DNA from: Treponema sp. J25
Lineage (GTDB): Bacteria; Spirochaetota; Spirochaetia; Treponematales; Breznakiellaceae
Direction: 5' to 3'
NCBI RefSeq assembly: GCF_004343725.1
Contig: NZ_PTQW01000033.1
Span: forward strand, 1-64,000
Length of the DNA: 64,000 nt
Positions 35,672 to 42,955 of the stretch are shown one piece after another. The position numbers and the translations under genes were made by a program. The notes under the pieces are model-generated. The model worked only from the letters and a program-made list of their open reading frames with translations. It was not told the DNA's origin and ran no database searches. Each line of letters begins with the position of its first letter. Positions within the stretch are counted from its first letter, which is position 1.

Positions 35672-36235
35672 ATGATTCGAGGCGGAGATATCGCCAAAGG
35701 AACCTGTCTCCTACAAAAAGGAGTACCTTATATCGTTGTAGAACGAGAATTTGTAAATCCTGGGAAAGGCGGCGCCTTTGCCCGGGTAAAAATGAAGAGC
35801 CTTAAGGATGGGAGCGTCCTTACCCAGACCATCCCCACCCAGGCGGAAGTAGAGGACGCCCAGGTGGACATTCATTCCTGCCAGTATCAATATGCCGATG
35901 GGGAATACTATCACTTCATGGACAACAACACCTACGATCAATTCGAAGTTCCCATCGCGGGGATGGAAGACAAAAAATACTACCTTAAAGAGGGAGAAAC
36001 CTACGATCTGCTCCTCTGGGAAGGACAGGTGATCGACATCAAGATTCCCTACAAGATTGTGTTTACCGTGGTAGAAAGCGAAAACTACGTGAAAGGGGAC
36101 ACCGTCTCGGGGGCCACGAAACCGGTCGTTACCGAGACGGGCCTGACCGTCCGGGTCCCCCTCTTTATTAAGCAGGGCGAAAAGATCCTGGTGAATACCG
36201 AAACCAACGAATACGTGGAGCGGGTAAACGACTAA
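35672..36235 (+). CDS. efp: Elongation factor P
   Basis: Rescues ribosomes stalled at polyproline. 187 residues in three beta-barrel domains. The KOW-like N-domain has the loop VNPGKGGAF with Lys32 at the tip, the usual modification site. The C-terminal OB-type domain ends with the signature VRVPLFIKQGEKILVNTETNEYVERV. Length is standard. No modification enzymes (EpmA/EpmB, YmfI, EarP) are nearby. GAGAGG lies upstream and a strong terminator follows. Confidence 0.96.
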   Translation: MIRGGDIAKGTCLLQKGVPYIVVEREFVNPGKGGAFARVKMKSLKDGSVLTQTIPTQAEVEDAQVDIHSCQYQYADGEYYHFMDNNTYDQFEVPIAGMEDKKYYLKEGETYDLLLWEGQVIDIKIPYKIVFTVVESENYVKGDTVSGATKPVVTETGLTVRVPLFIKQGEKILVNTETNEYVERVND

Positions 36236-36278
36236 GGGAGCGCCGAAGGCGCCCACCAAGGCACATCGCTAAAAAAAT

Positions 36279-36308
36279 GAAAAGCCCCTCGTCGTGAGGG
36301 GCTTTTTT
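36279..36308 (+). terminator. Intrinsic terminator after efp, probably bidirectional
   Basis: AAGCCCCTC and GAGGGGCTT around a 5-base loop, followed by six T. The minus strand also shows T-rich sequence after the stem, so it can also end the lipoprotein transcript. A decayed copy of the same block occurs at 37501-37535. Confidence 0.85.
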
Positions 36309-36499
36309 CTGGGACCCCACGGAGGGGCCCCTGCCCCTCGCCCCGGGGCCGCCCGGGGGAGCGCAGGTTCCGACCACGGCTTTCCGGCCCCGAGCTGGCC
36401 CCTCTTCGGCAGCAGGGGTCCCGACCGCAGCGGGCTGTTACAAACACCGGGCGTGAGCGGGGAAGGCCCCAAAGGATTTCGCCGCCGACAGGGTCCCGA

Positions 36500-36600
36500 G
36501 GGCGCCCCTTTTGTTCCAGGGCGGCGTCCCCAGGGATTTCGCCACCGGCGTGCCTGCCCTTGTTTTAGGGCGGTCCTCCAAAAGGGGCGCCAGGGCCCGA
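36500..36600. repeat. GC-rich intergenic repeat, copy 1
   Basis: Close direct copy of 37548-37663. Shared blocks include GTTCCAGGGCGGCGTCCCCA, GGATTTCGC, CCGGCGTGCC and the end CAGGGCCCGA or TAGGGCCCGA. Inside each copy a unit of about 49 bases recurs. The upstream part 36310-36499 is equally GC-rich and contains a further diverged unit. The 373-base stretch 36236-36608 has no credible gene; long frames across it are composition artefacts. Confidence 0.8.
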
Positions 36601-36608
36601 GCCGCTTG

Positions 36609-37395
36609 CTACTGTTTTGTATAGGCGTAGGCACTCGGACTTGTTTCGTCCCCAAAAATAAGGATGTTGCCATTGTAAATGGTAACCTTAGCTGAATACG
36701 ATTGAGAGCCCATTGTCATAGTAAGAGTGCCGTTACTGTAGATGTAGGTAGCGGCTCCTTCTTGAGAGGGGAGCCCAAAAACGCCCGTGGTACTTTCGTA
36801 GATTTTTACGGAAAAGGCTCCAGTAGCCGAGAAAATGTACACGTACTTATAATACGTGGGCGTATAGGTTCCAGTGGTACTATTATCATACTTGGGATAA
36901 ACATAGGTTACACTCCAGGTGCCTACAATGCCCGAGGGTGTACCTTCGGCAACCATAAACGTTTGTATATACAATTGATTTCCGATAATAAGAATGGGAG
37001 CTTTTTCTATATAATTAGCAGGGGTATCCCACCACGTTTCCGTTCCCGTAAGGGCAAATTGATTCAAGGAGGCAGACTGTTTTTCAACCCGGGTCAGCAT
37101 CCCCGAGGTATCAAGGGAATAGGTGCCCTTATACGCGGAGTAGCCATGACTGCCACTGGAACTATCATAACTATCTCTTAACTCAAGCCAGGTGCCATCG
37201 GCGTAAAAGGTAATCTGGAAGACAGTTGTATACCCACCCGAATAGGTTCGGGTGGTTTTCCAGGTTCCCAGAAGCTGGGATGTGGTAACGGTAGGAACAC
37301 CGGAACTTCCCCCCTGGAGCCCCGTGTCACATGAGGCAACCAACAGGCTAAGAACTATAGGAAAGAAAGAAAGAAAGAAAGAAAGAACGTTTCAT
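36609..37395 (-). CDS. Lipoprotein with a TTTC repeat tract in its signal peptide; out of frame here (phase-variable candidate)
   Basis: The body of the protein is open from 37343 to the stop at 36609, with lipobox LLVASC near the start and two similar halves beginning LLGTWKTTRTYSGG and IVGTWSVTYVYPKY, each a beta-rich lipocalin-like or META-like unit. The only well-placed start is ATG 37393-37395 behind GGAGG. Between ATG and lipobox lie six TTTC repeats. With six, translation from that ATG stops after 13 codons. With five (or eight), it gives MKRSFFLSFFPIVLSLLVAS-Cys21, an ideal lipoprotein signal, and about 260 residues. So the gene is OFF in this copy, or the tract is miscounted. Flanked by GC-rich direct repeats. 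Function unknown. Confidence 0.75.
37361..37387 (-). repeat. Tetranucleotide repeat tract (GAAA)6, TTTC on the coding strand
   Basis: Six perfect GAAA units at 37361-37384 plus GAA, inside the start of the lipoprotein gene. Tetranucleotide repeats change the reading frame with every unit gained or lost, the classic basis of phase variation by slipped-strand mispairing. Confidence 0.95.
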
Positions 37396-37456
37396 ATCTG
37401 TTTTTCCTCCTTATGGTTATACTATCGCGGGGCGAAACCCGCTTTCTGTATCATCA

Positions 37457-37485
37457 CTATAAGGGGGAGATACCCTTTTTGACAA
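37457..37485 (-). promoter_or_regulatory. Predicted promoter of the repeat-bearing lipoprotein gene
   Basis: Minus strand TTGTCA (37480-37485), 17 bases, TTATAG (37457-37462), about 60 bases before the ATG at 37395. It supports the upstream ATG as the true start. Confidence 0.5.
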
Positions 37486-37547
37486 GGGTAAGACCAAAAA
37501 AATGAAAGGCCCCTCGTATGGCGGAGGCTTTTTTCTGGGACCACCGC

Positions 37548-37663
37548 GGGCGCCCCCTTTGTTCCAGGGCGGCGTCCCCAAGGATTTCGCTCCCGGCGTG
37601 CCCGACCTTGTTCCAGGGCGGTGGCCCCAAGGGGTGCCCCATTGAGGGGGCGCTAGGGCCCGA
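37548..37663. repeat. GC-rich intergenic repeat, copy 2
   Basis: Partner of the repeat at 36500-36600, in the same orientation and preceded by a decayed version of the efp-type terminator (AAAAATGAAA and CCCCTCGT shared, then TTTTTTCTGGGACC). The lipoprotein gene lies exactly between the two copies. Apart from the lipoprotein promoter, the 314-base stretch 37396-37709 holds no gene. Confidence 0.8.
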
Positions 37664-37709
37664 ATGAAGGGCCTATTGTGTTTTTTGGCGTAGCCGGGGG
37701 GTGTTTCTT

Positions 37710-38768
37710 TTAAAAGCAGCGGCCCCGTTCTTTGCGGGGACAGGCGTTTTTCGTGCACTGGTAGCATATTTCATTGGGGAGTTCCCCCTTTTCAAAATAC
37801 AGCTGGATATTGCTCAGGGTGGTCCGGGCTATAGCCTCCAGGGCTTCTCGGGTAAGAAAGGCCTGGTGCCCCGTGATAAGCACGTTGGGAAAGGTTAAGA
37901 GCCGGGCCAGCACATCATCCTGGATTACCCGATCCGAGTGGTCCTCGAAAAAGTATTTATCCTCCTCTTCGTACACATCCAGGGCCGCCCCACCGATGGT
38001 ATTCGTCTTAAGCCCTTCAATAAGGGCCCGGCTATCAATCAGGGCCCCCCGACCGGTGTTCAGGATGATAACGCCCCGCTTCATCCTCCTAATAGCCTCG
38101 GCATTGATAAGATGCCGGTTTTCCGGCGTAAGGGGACAGTGAAGGCTAATGACATCAGCCCGTTCAAAAAGTTCATCCCGGCCTACATACCGAATACCCC
38201 GTTCTTGAGCCCAGGCTTCCTGAGGATAGGGATCGGTAGCAAGTACCTCCATCCCAAAACCCCGGAGAATCTCGGCGGTAATCCGACCAATCTGGCCCGT
38301 ACCAACGATACCGGCGGTCTTGCCATACAGGTCAAAGCCGACAAGACCGGTGAGGCTAAAGTTCCCCTCCCGGGTACGGATATAGGCCTTATGGATCTTC
38401 CGGTTCAAGGTTAACAAGAGGGCCACCGTATGTTCTGCCACCGCGTGGGGAGAATAGGCGGGGACCCGGACCACATGGATTTTTCCCCACACCGCCTGGA
38501 GATCCACATTGTTGTAGCCCGCGCAACGCAGGGCGATAAGCTCAATTCCTTCTTTTGTCAGGATCTCCGCGGTGGTTTTGTCGATTTCGTCATTCACAAA
38601 GGCGCACACCGCATCATAGCCTGCCGTTAGGGCGGCCGTATCGGGCCCCAGCTTCATCGGAAAGTATTTGATATCGATAGGATACTCAGCCCTATGGGCT
38701 TCAAAATATTCTTCGTCGTACGGTTTGGTGTCAAAAAACGCAACCCGTATCAGTCGTTTGTCTTTCAT
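37710..38768 (-). CDS. ldhA: D-lactate dehydrogenase / D-2-hydroxyacid dehydrogenase with a cysteine-rich tail
   Basis: NAD-dependent reduction of pyruvate to D-lactate, a fermentation end step. 352 residues. The nucleotide-binding motif is GIVGTGQIGRITAEI; ALRCAGYNNVDL and SPHAVAEHTVALLL mark the D-hydroxyacid family; catalytic Arg is in LNTGRGALID and His in TGHQAFLT. The C-terminus carries CYQCTKNACPRKERGRC, four cysteines spaced like a small metal site, beyond the usual end. It lies next to the GC-rich repeats; its own upstream region has tandem palindromes. Confidence 0.9.
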   Translation of the reverse strand: MKDKRLIRVAFFDTKPYDEEYFEAHRAEYPIDIKYFPMKLGPDTAALTAGYDAVCAFVNDEIDKTTAEILTKEGIELIALRCAGYNNVDLQAVWGKIHVVRVPAYSPHAVAEHTVALLLTLNRKIHKAYIRTREGNFSLTGLVGFDLYGKTAGIVGTGQIGRITAEILRGFGMEVLATDPYPQEAWAQERGIRYVGRDELFERADVISLHCPLTPENRHLINAEAIRRMKRGVIILNTGRGALIDSRALIEGLKTNTIGGAALDVYEEEDKYFFEDHSDRVIQDDVLARLLTFPNVLITGHQAFLTREALEAIARTTLSNIQLYFEKGELPNEICYQCTKNACPRKERGRCF

Positions 38769-38866
38769 GCTAAACCTCCTCCTCGCTCGACAATCTGGAA
38801 CCTGCCCTGAGAGATGCAGGGGCCCCAGGCCCCCTTCACCTTAACAGTCGGTCCTTTCATCTGTGC

Positions 38867-38904
38867 AATAGACGACTTTTTTAGTCATCTATTATTCAAT
38901 AATA
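38867..38904. promoter_or_regulatory. Two adjacent palindromes upstream of ldhA
   Basis: AATAGACGACT and AGTCATCTATT (one mismatch) flank a T-run at 38867-38893, and TATTATTCAATAATA (38890-38904) is a perfect palindrome. They lie about 100 bases before ldhA and could be operators or part of the promoter. Otherwise the 266-base gap 38769-39034 shows nothing. Confidence 0.4.
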
Positions 38905-39034
38905 AAATATCGATTTAAATAGGGCATGTCAAGGGGAGAATCCCTGAGGGGCACCGGAAAACAGTACCCGCTGCCATGAGCGCATCTGTACAAGATAAGG
39001 AGGTGTGGTAAGCTCGGTGGCGGAGGATACGAGC

Positions 39035-39268
39035 ATGAAGCGATACACCGAGGGTGAGCGGCGGGCCCTCCTCGCCGAATTAGGGACCAGCGGGAAAAGC
39101 CTGCGGGAGTTTTGCGAAGCGCGGGGTCTTAACCAGAGAACCGTCCAGCGATGGCAACGGGAAGCGCAGCAAAGGAAGAGAATACAAAAGAGGATACGGA
39201 AAAGGGCTTTCCCCATCCTCTTTACAGGTTTTCAGCGATCAAAGAAGCATACAGAGGATCAGGGGTAG
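39035..39268 (+). pseudogene. IS66-type TnpA-like fragment
   Basis: 77 codons from ATG 39035, with GGAGG 8 bases upstream. The first 40 residues (MKRYTEGERRALLAELGTSG, then a helix-turn-helix LREFCEARGLNQRTVQRWQR) resemble the small accessory protein TnpA (orfA) of IS66-family elements. The tail is basic and low-complexity and overlaps the opcA 3' end on the other strand. No tnpB or tnpC, and no inverted repeats, are seen. It reads as the remnant of an insertion sequence. Confidence 0.5.
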
Positions 39269-40166
39269 GACTATCCACGAGGCGCTCTAACACATGGCCC
39301 ACCGAAAAGGGAGGAATAACCAGACGCTGGATGGAACCATCAGGATACCTCAGGATCCCCTGGCCAGGCGTTTCAAGCCGCAGGGAACTGTACTGTTCGC
39401 CGGCAAACTCAAAGGTAGCCGTAAAGGGGCCTTCAGTCGGTGAGAGAATTACCTTCACCGTTTCACTTTCCTCATATGAGGAAAGGCGCTCCTTACACCA
39501 GCGGGCAAAGAGGGCCCCCTGCCATTCGCTTTTACTGTGCACCGTGATACGCCGAATATGGGCAAGCTGCTCATGATAGGGGGTCATAAAAAGCCGGGAC
39601 AGGGCAAAACGATGGGGCCAGAGGAGTTCCCAGGTCAGGTCCACCAGGGGGTACCCCGCGGTGATAAGGGTTCGCAGGTGGCTGAGGTAATCGGCCCCCT
39701 TCATTCCCAGTTTTTGAATATCCTCTGCACTTTCGAAGACAATCACATCGGATCGCTGAATACAATCGTATTGACAGGACGCCAGAAGAGAAGTAGGAAG
39801 GCGCCAATACAAAAGGACCGGCAGTTCCCGTATGGTAAGGCCCCCCCACACCCGACCATAGTAGGCGTGATCGTCCGGGGTTTCGATGTAGATATCTTCA
39901 AGGCACACCCCCCGATTATGACGATCCAGGGAACAACGGGCTTCTATCCAGTAGCGGTTTTCTCCCGGACTATTGCCCCGCAGGTGCACCACCCGAACAG
40001 GACGGCGTCCCAAAAGGGTGTTGATATGCCCATCCAGTACGGAGGCATCCTGGAAGGAAGAAAGTCCCACGATGGTGGCACTCATAGCCCGGGCATTTGA
40101 GCCGGTGGCTTCTTCTACCTTTCGGTACAATTCTTTTTCGATCAGCGAGGACTTCAAGGGTATCAT
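39222..40166 (-). CDS. opcA: Glucose-6-phosphate dehydrogenase assembly protein OpcA
   Basis: 314 residues related to OpcA, which activates or helps assemble glucose-6-phosphate dehydrogenase in cyanobacteria and actinobacteria. Signatures include SATIVGLSSF near the start, RPVRVVHLRG, the aromatic block GGLTIRELPVLLYWRLP, SDVIVFES and DLTWELLWPHR. It overlaps the zwf stop as ATGA, directly supporting a shared function. GGAGA precedes the ATG. Confidence 0.85.
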   Translation of the reverse strand: MIPLKSSLIEKELYRKVEEATGSNARAMSATIVGLSSFQDASVLDGHINTLLGRRPVRVVHLRGNSPGENRYWIEARCSLDRHNRGVCLEDIYIETPDDHAYYGRVWGGLTIRELPVLLYWRLPTSLLASCQYDCIQRSDVIVFESAEDIQKLGMKGADYLSHLRTLITAGYPLVDLTWELLWPHRFALSRLFMTPYHEQLAHIRRITVHSKSEWQGALFARWCKERLSSYEESETVKVILSPTEGPFTATFEFAGEQYSSLRLETPGQGILRYPDGSIQRLVIPPFSVGHVLERLVDSPTPDPLYASLIAENL

Positions 40167-41638
40167 AGGGGTCTCCAGCGACTTCCAATAGTCTGACTCA
40201 TCTGAGTAATTTCTGCGGGACCGGCGCTCCCCGCTTCATAGGTATAGAGGGGAACCCGATTCTCTTCCCATAATTTTACGATAGGATCGATAAAGGCCCA
40301 GGAGGCCTCCACTTCGTCCCGTCGAGTAAAGAGGGTGGTGTCCCCCAAAAGGGCATCCAGAATCAACCGTTCATAGGCATCAGGAGAGGGCTGACTAAAG
40401 CCACTGCCATATAAGAAGTCCATAGAAACCCGTCGGACCCTATCCTGAAGCCCCGGTACCTTGGTATGAACATACAGGGTAAGTCCCTCATCGGGCTGAA
40501 TCCGGAACACCAGAAGATTCCCCCATTCACTTCGAAAGGGAAACAACGCCACCGGCGGGGCCTTAAAATATACGGCGATTTCCGAAAGCCGTCGGGAAAG
40601 GCGTTTACCCGTCCGTAACAAAAAGGGAACCGAGGCCCATCGCCAGGTGTCCACGTAGGCGGTAAGGGCCGCAAAGGTTTCGGTGGTACTGTCGGGCGCC
40701 ACCCCTGGTTCTTCCCGATAGGCAGGAACCGGTTCCCCATCGATATAGCCCGATCCATACTGGGCCCGTAAGGTTCGTTCCTGGACGGTCCGCCGATCGA
40801 TAGGCCGGAGGGAACGCAGCACCTTAACTTTCTCGTCCCGCACCGAATCGGAGGTAAAAGAGGTAGGGACTTCCATCGCCACAAGGGCCAGGAGTTGCAA
40901 CAGATGATTCTGCACCATATCCCTGAGGGCCCCCGATTGTTCATAATAGGCCGCCCGCCGTTCTACACCTACGGTCTCCGCCACTGTAATTTCCACATGA
41001 TGAATATAGTGATGGTTCCACAGGGGTTCAAAGATGGTATTCCCCAAGCGAAAGGTAGCGATGTTCTGAACCGTTTCTTTTCCCAGATAATGGTCGATGC
41101 GAAAAATCTCTGTTTCATCAAAATACTGGGCAATATGGCGGTTCAGACGATCCGCTTCACTTCCACTGCGCCCAAAGGGTTTTTCCACCACAATCCGGGC
41201 ATGGGTGCCCGGACGGCGACTTAAGCCAGTTCGGCCAAGTAACTCCGTAATGGGTTCATACTGTTGCGGAGGCACCGCACAGTAGTACAGCACATCCCAT
41301 TCGGGCCTCAGAACATTTTTAAGTTTTAAAAAGGAACTTTCATCCAGATCGCCCTGCACATACCGGGCATGGCTTACAAAACCTTCGTATTCCTGAGTGC
41401 TGGCAGGGATACCTTGTATGGCCTTTTGCACTTCCTGCCGAAAAGCCTCGTCCGACCAGGGGCGCCGCCCAAAGCCAATGAGGTGCCATTCTTCAAAAAA
41501 TCCCTGGGAATATAACGAGAAAAGAGCGGGGTATAACTTTCGGGAGGCCAAATCCCCCGATGCTCCAAAAACCACAAGGCTAAAAGACACAGGACGGCGG
41601 GGAATTACTAGGCCTTCAGCAAAAGGATTTTCATTCAT
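40163..41638 (-). CDS. zwf: Glucose-6-phosphate 1-dehydrogenase
   Basis: Oxidises glucose 6-phosphate with NADP, entering the oxidative pentose phosphate pathway. 491 residues. The coenzyme motif is GASGDLASRKLYPAL, the active-site peptide FRIDHYLGKETVQNI, and the C-terminal region has PYAYERL-like PDAYERLILDALLGD. No Shine-Dalgarno sequence is visible before the ATG; the upstream 40 bases are very AT-rich. It is coupled to opcA downstream. No pgl or gnd is adjacent. Confidence 0.95.
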   Translation of the reverse strand: MNENPFAEGLVIPRRPVSFSLVVFGASGDLASRKLYPALFSLYSQGFFEEWHLIGFGRRPWSDEAFRQEVQKAIQGIPASTQEYEGFVSHARYVQGDLDESSFLKLKNVLRPEWDVLYYCAVPPQQYEPITELLGRTGLSRRPGTHARIVVEKPFGRSGSEADRLNRHIAQYFDETEIFRIDHYLGKETVQNIATFRLGNTIFEPLWNHHYIHHVEITVAETVGVERRAAYYEQSGALRDMVQNHLLQLLALVAMEVPTSFTSDSVRDEKVKVLRSLRPIDRRTVQERTLRAQYGSGYIDGEPVPAYREEPGVAPDSTTETFAALTAYVDTWRWASVPFLLRTGKRLSRRLSEIAVYFKAPPVALFPFRSEWGNLLVFRIQPDEGLTLYVHTKVPGLQDRVRRVSMDFLYGSGFSQPSPDAYERLILDALLGDTTLFTRRDEVEASWAFIDPIVKLWEENRVPLYTYEAGSAGPAEITQMSQTIGSRWRPL

Positions 41639-41755
41639 GGATTAAATATACATAAATTCGTATATAGTGACTAGTGGCAGCCTCATAAAATGGCGCTCGA
41701 TAAAAGCTGCTTACAGGAACTACCTTCCATCGTGAGAACCGGTTAGTTGAAAATG

Positions 41756-41778
41756 AAAAAGGCTCCCTTTCGGGAGCC
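41756..41778 (-). terminator. Intrinsic terminator of tRNA-Val
   Basis: Minus strand GGCTCCC, loop GAAA, GGGAGCC, then five T. It directly follows the tRNA 3' end. Confidence 0.9.
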
Positions 41779-41781
41779 CTC

Positions 41782-41855
41782 TGGGCGATACAAGAGTCGA
41801 ACTTGTGACCCCCAGCGTGTCATACTGGTGCTCTAACCAACTGAGCTAACCGCCC
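41782..41855 (-). tRNA. tRNA-Val (GAC)
   Basis: Acceptor GGGCGGT/ATCGCCC, D-arm GCTCAGTTGGTTAGAGC, anticodon stem CCAGT/GCTGG with loop ATGACAC, T-arm AAGTTCGACTCTTG. It is a single-gene unit with its own promoter and terminator. Confidence 0.94.
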
Positions 41856-41867
41856 ACATCGATACTT

Positions 41868-41896
41868 CTTATACCAGAGGAGCCCCGCTTTGTCAA
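41868..41896 (-). promoter_or_regulatory. Predicted promoter of tRNA-Val
   Basis: Minus strand TTGACA (41891-41896), exactly 17 bases, TATAAG (41868-41873), ending 12 bases before the tRNA. Near-consensus. Confidence 0.75.
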
Positions 41897-41993
41897 TAGA
41901 AGGTATTCTACCAGGGGCTATCCCTGCCCTTTTAACGCGCCCAGAATAACACCCCTTCTCCAAAGGAGGCCCCCGATACACATATAGGACCTT

Positions 41994-42434
41994 CTATTCT
42001 TTTTTAAGCACCTGGGCAACCCGTTCCAAAACCTTTTTACGGTCCAGGGGTTTTACAATGTAATTCTTTGCCCCTAACAGAAGCGACTTCTTTACCAGAT
42101 CCTGTTTTCCCAGGGCGCTAATCATGATGACCTTGGCATTTTTGTCAAAATTCATGATATGTTCCAGGGCGGTAATACCGTCCATTTTGGGCATAGTAAT
42201 ATCCATCGTAACGAGGTCTATATTAGGAAAGAGTTCCTTATATTTTTCTACCGCCTCTTCTCCATCTCCTGCCGTGGCAACCACCTCATATCCTTCTGAG
42301 GTAAGGATCTGATTGATTTGTTTTGCCACGAACATGGAGTCATCCACCACCAATACTCGATAGGGAGTCCCATCAGGCTTTAATCCTTCCGGTTCCCGTT
42401 CGTTTATCGAAGGGAAATCCTGTTTGGTTTTCAT
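41994..42434 (-). CDS. cheY: Chemotaxis response regulator CheY
   Basis: Single receiver domain that carries the phosphate signal from CheA to the flagellar switch. 146 residues from ATG 42434, which has GAGGTGA at good spacing; a GTG at 42443 is also in frame. An N-terminal tail of about 25 residues precedes YRVLVVDDSMFV (acidic pocket), DLVTMDITMPKMDG (phosphorylated Asp), VIMISALGK (Thr/Ser switch position) and GAKNYIVKPLD (Lys). It is the last gene of cheA-cheW/R-cheX-cheY, the usual treponemal order. Confidence 0.95.
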   Translation of the reverse strand: MKTKQDFPSINEREPEGLKPDGTPYRVLVVDDSMFVAKQINQILTSEGYEVVATAGDGEEAVEKYKELFPNIDLVTMDITMPKMDGITALEHIMNFDKNAKVIMISALGKQDLVKKSLLLGAKNYIVKPLDRKKVLERVAQVLKKE

Positions 42435-42448
42435 GGCACTCACCTCAC

Positions 42449-42913
42449 TTATACCCGTTCCCGGATAGCCACATTGATCTCGATCTTCCCCTGGGGAGTT
42501 TCCATGGGGACGATCAGGGCTTCTACCTCATGATCCGAAACCTCCATGTTATCTCCCGTAAAAAGAGCCGGCGGAGTAAGATCAAATCGAAAACCAAGAT
42601 CATGCAGTTTTGTTACCGCCTGGGCGGTAATCATGTTTGCCAGTTCCGTAATTGTTGCTTTTACCAGTTCGTCAAAATTTGAAAGCTGTTCCCCATTCAT
42701 GGCGGAAGCCACAGCCAGGGCGGTGGTTTTTGACATATCGAACATGACCCGACCTTCCACATCTCCTGCAAGACCTACCAGGGCTGCCACACCGAGGACC
42801 GGCATGGTCGTCGACTTTAAATATAGCTCTCCCCGACGAATATCGGCCTGCAACACTTCTTTAAGCACATTAAATGCCGCTTCTACAAAGGGGTTAATGT
42901 ATTCCACTCTCAT
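42449..42913 (-). CDS. cheX: CheY-P phosphatase CheX
   Basis: Dephosphorylates CheY-P to end the motor signal; the main CheY phosphatase type in spirochetes. 154 residues starting MRVEYINPFVEAAFNVLKEV. The family helix with the catalytic Glu/Asn pair lies in NFDELVKATITELANMITAQAV (E-x2-N). It lies 15 bases before cheY and 42 after the CheW/CheR-like gene. Confidence 0.93.
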   Translation of the reverse strand: MRVEYINPFVEAAFNVLKEVLQADIRRGELYLKSTTMPVLGVAALVGLAGDVEGRVMFDMSKTTALAVASAMNGEQLSNFDELVKATITELANMITAQAVTKLHDLGFRFDLTPPALFTGDNMEVSDHEVEALIVPMETPQGKIEINVAIRERV

Positions 42914-42955
42914 GGATTTACTCCTTCTACCGGATTTCTCATCTCATAGTATATA

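Noticed and set aside
36269-36695. Open frames of about 130 codons on both strands in the GC-rich stretch
   Set aside because: The sequence is a repeat with very high GC and few stop codons. The translations are low-complexity Pro/Gly/Arg and differ between repeat copies.
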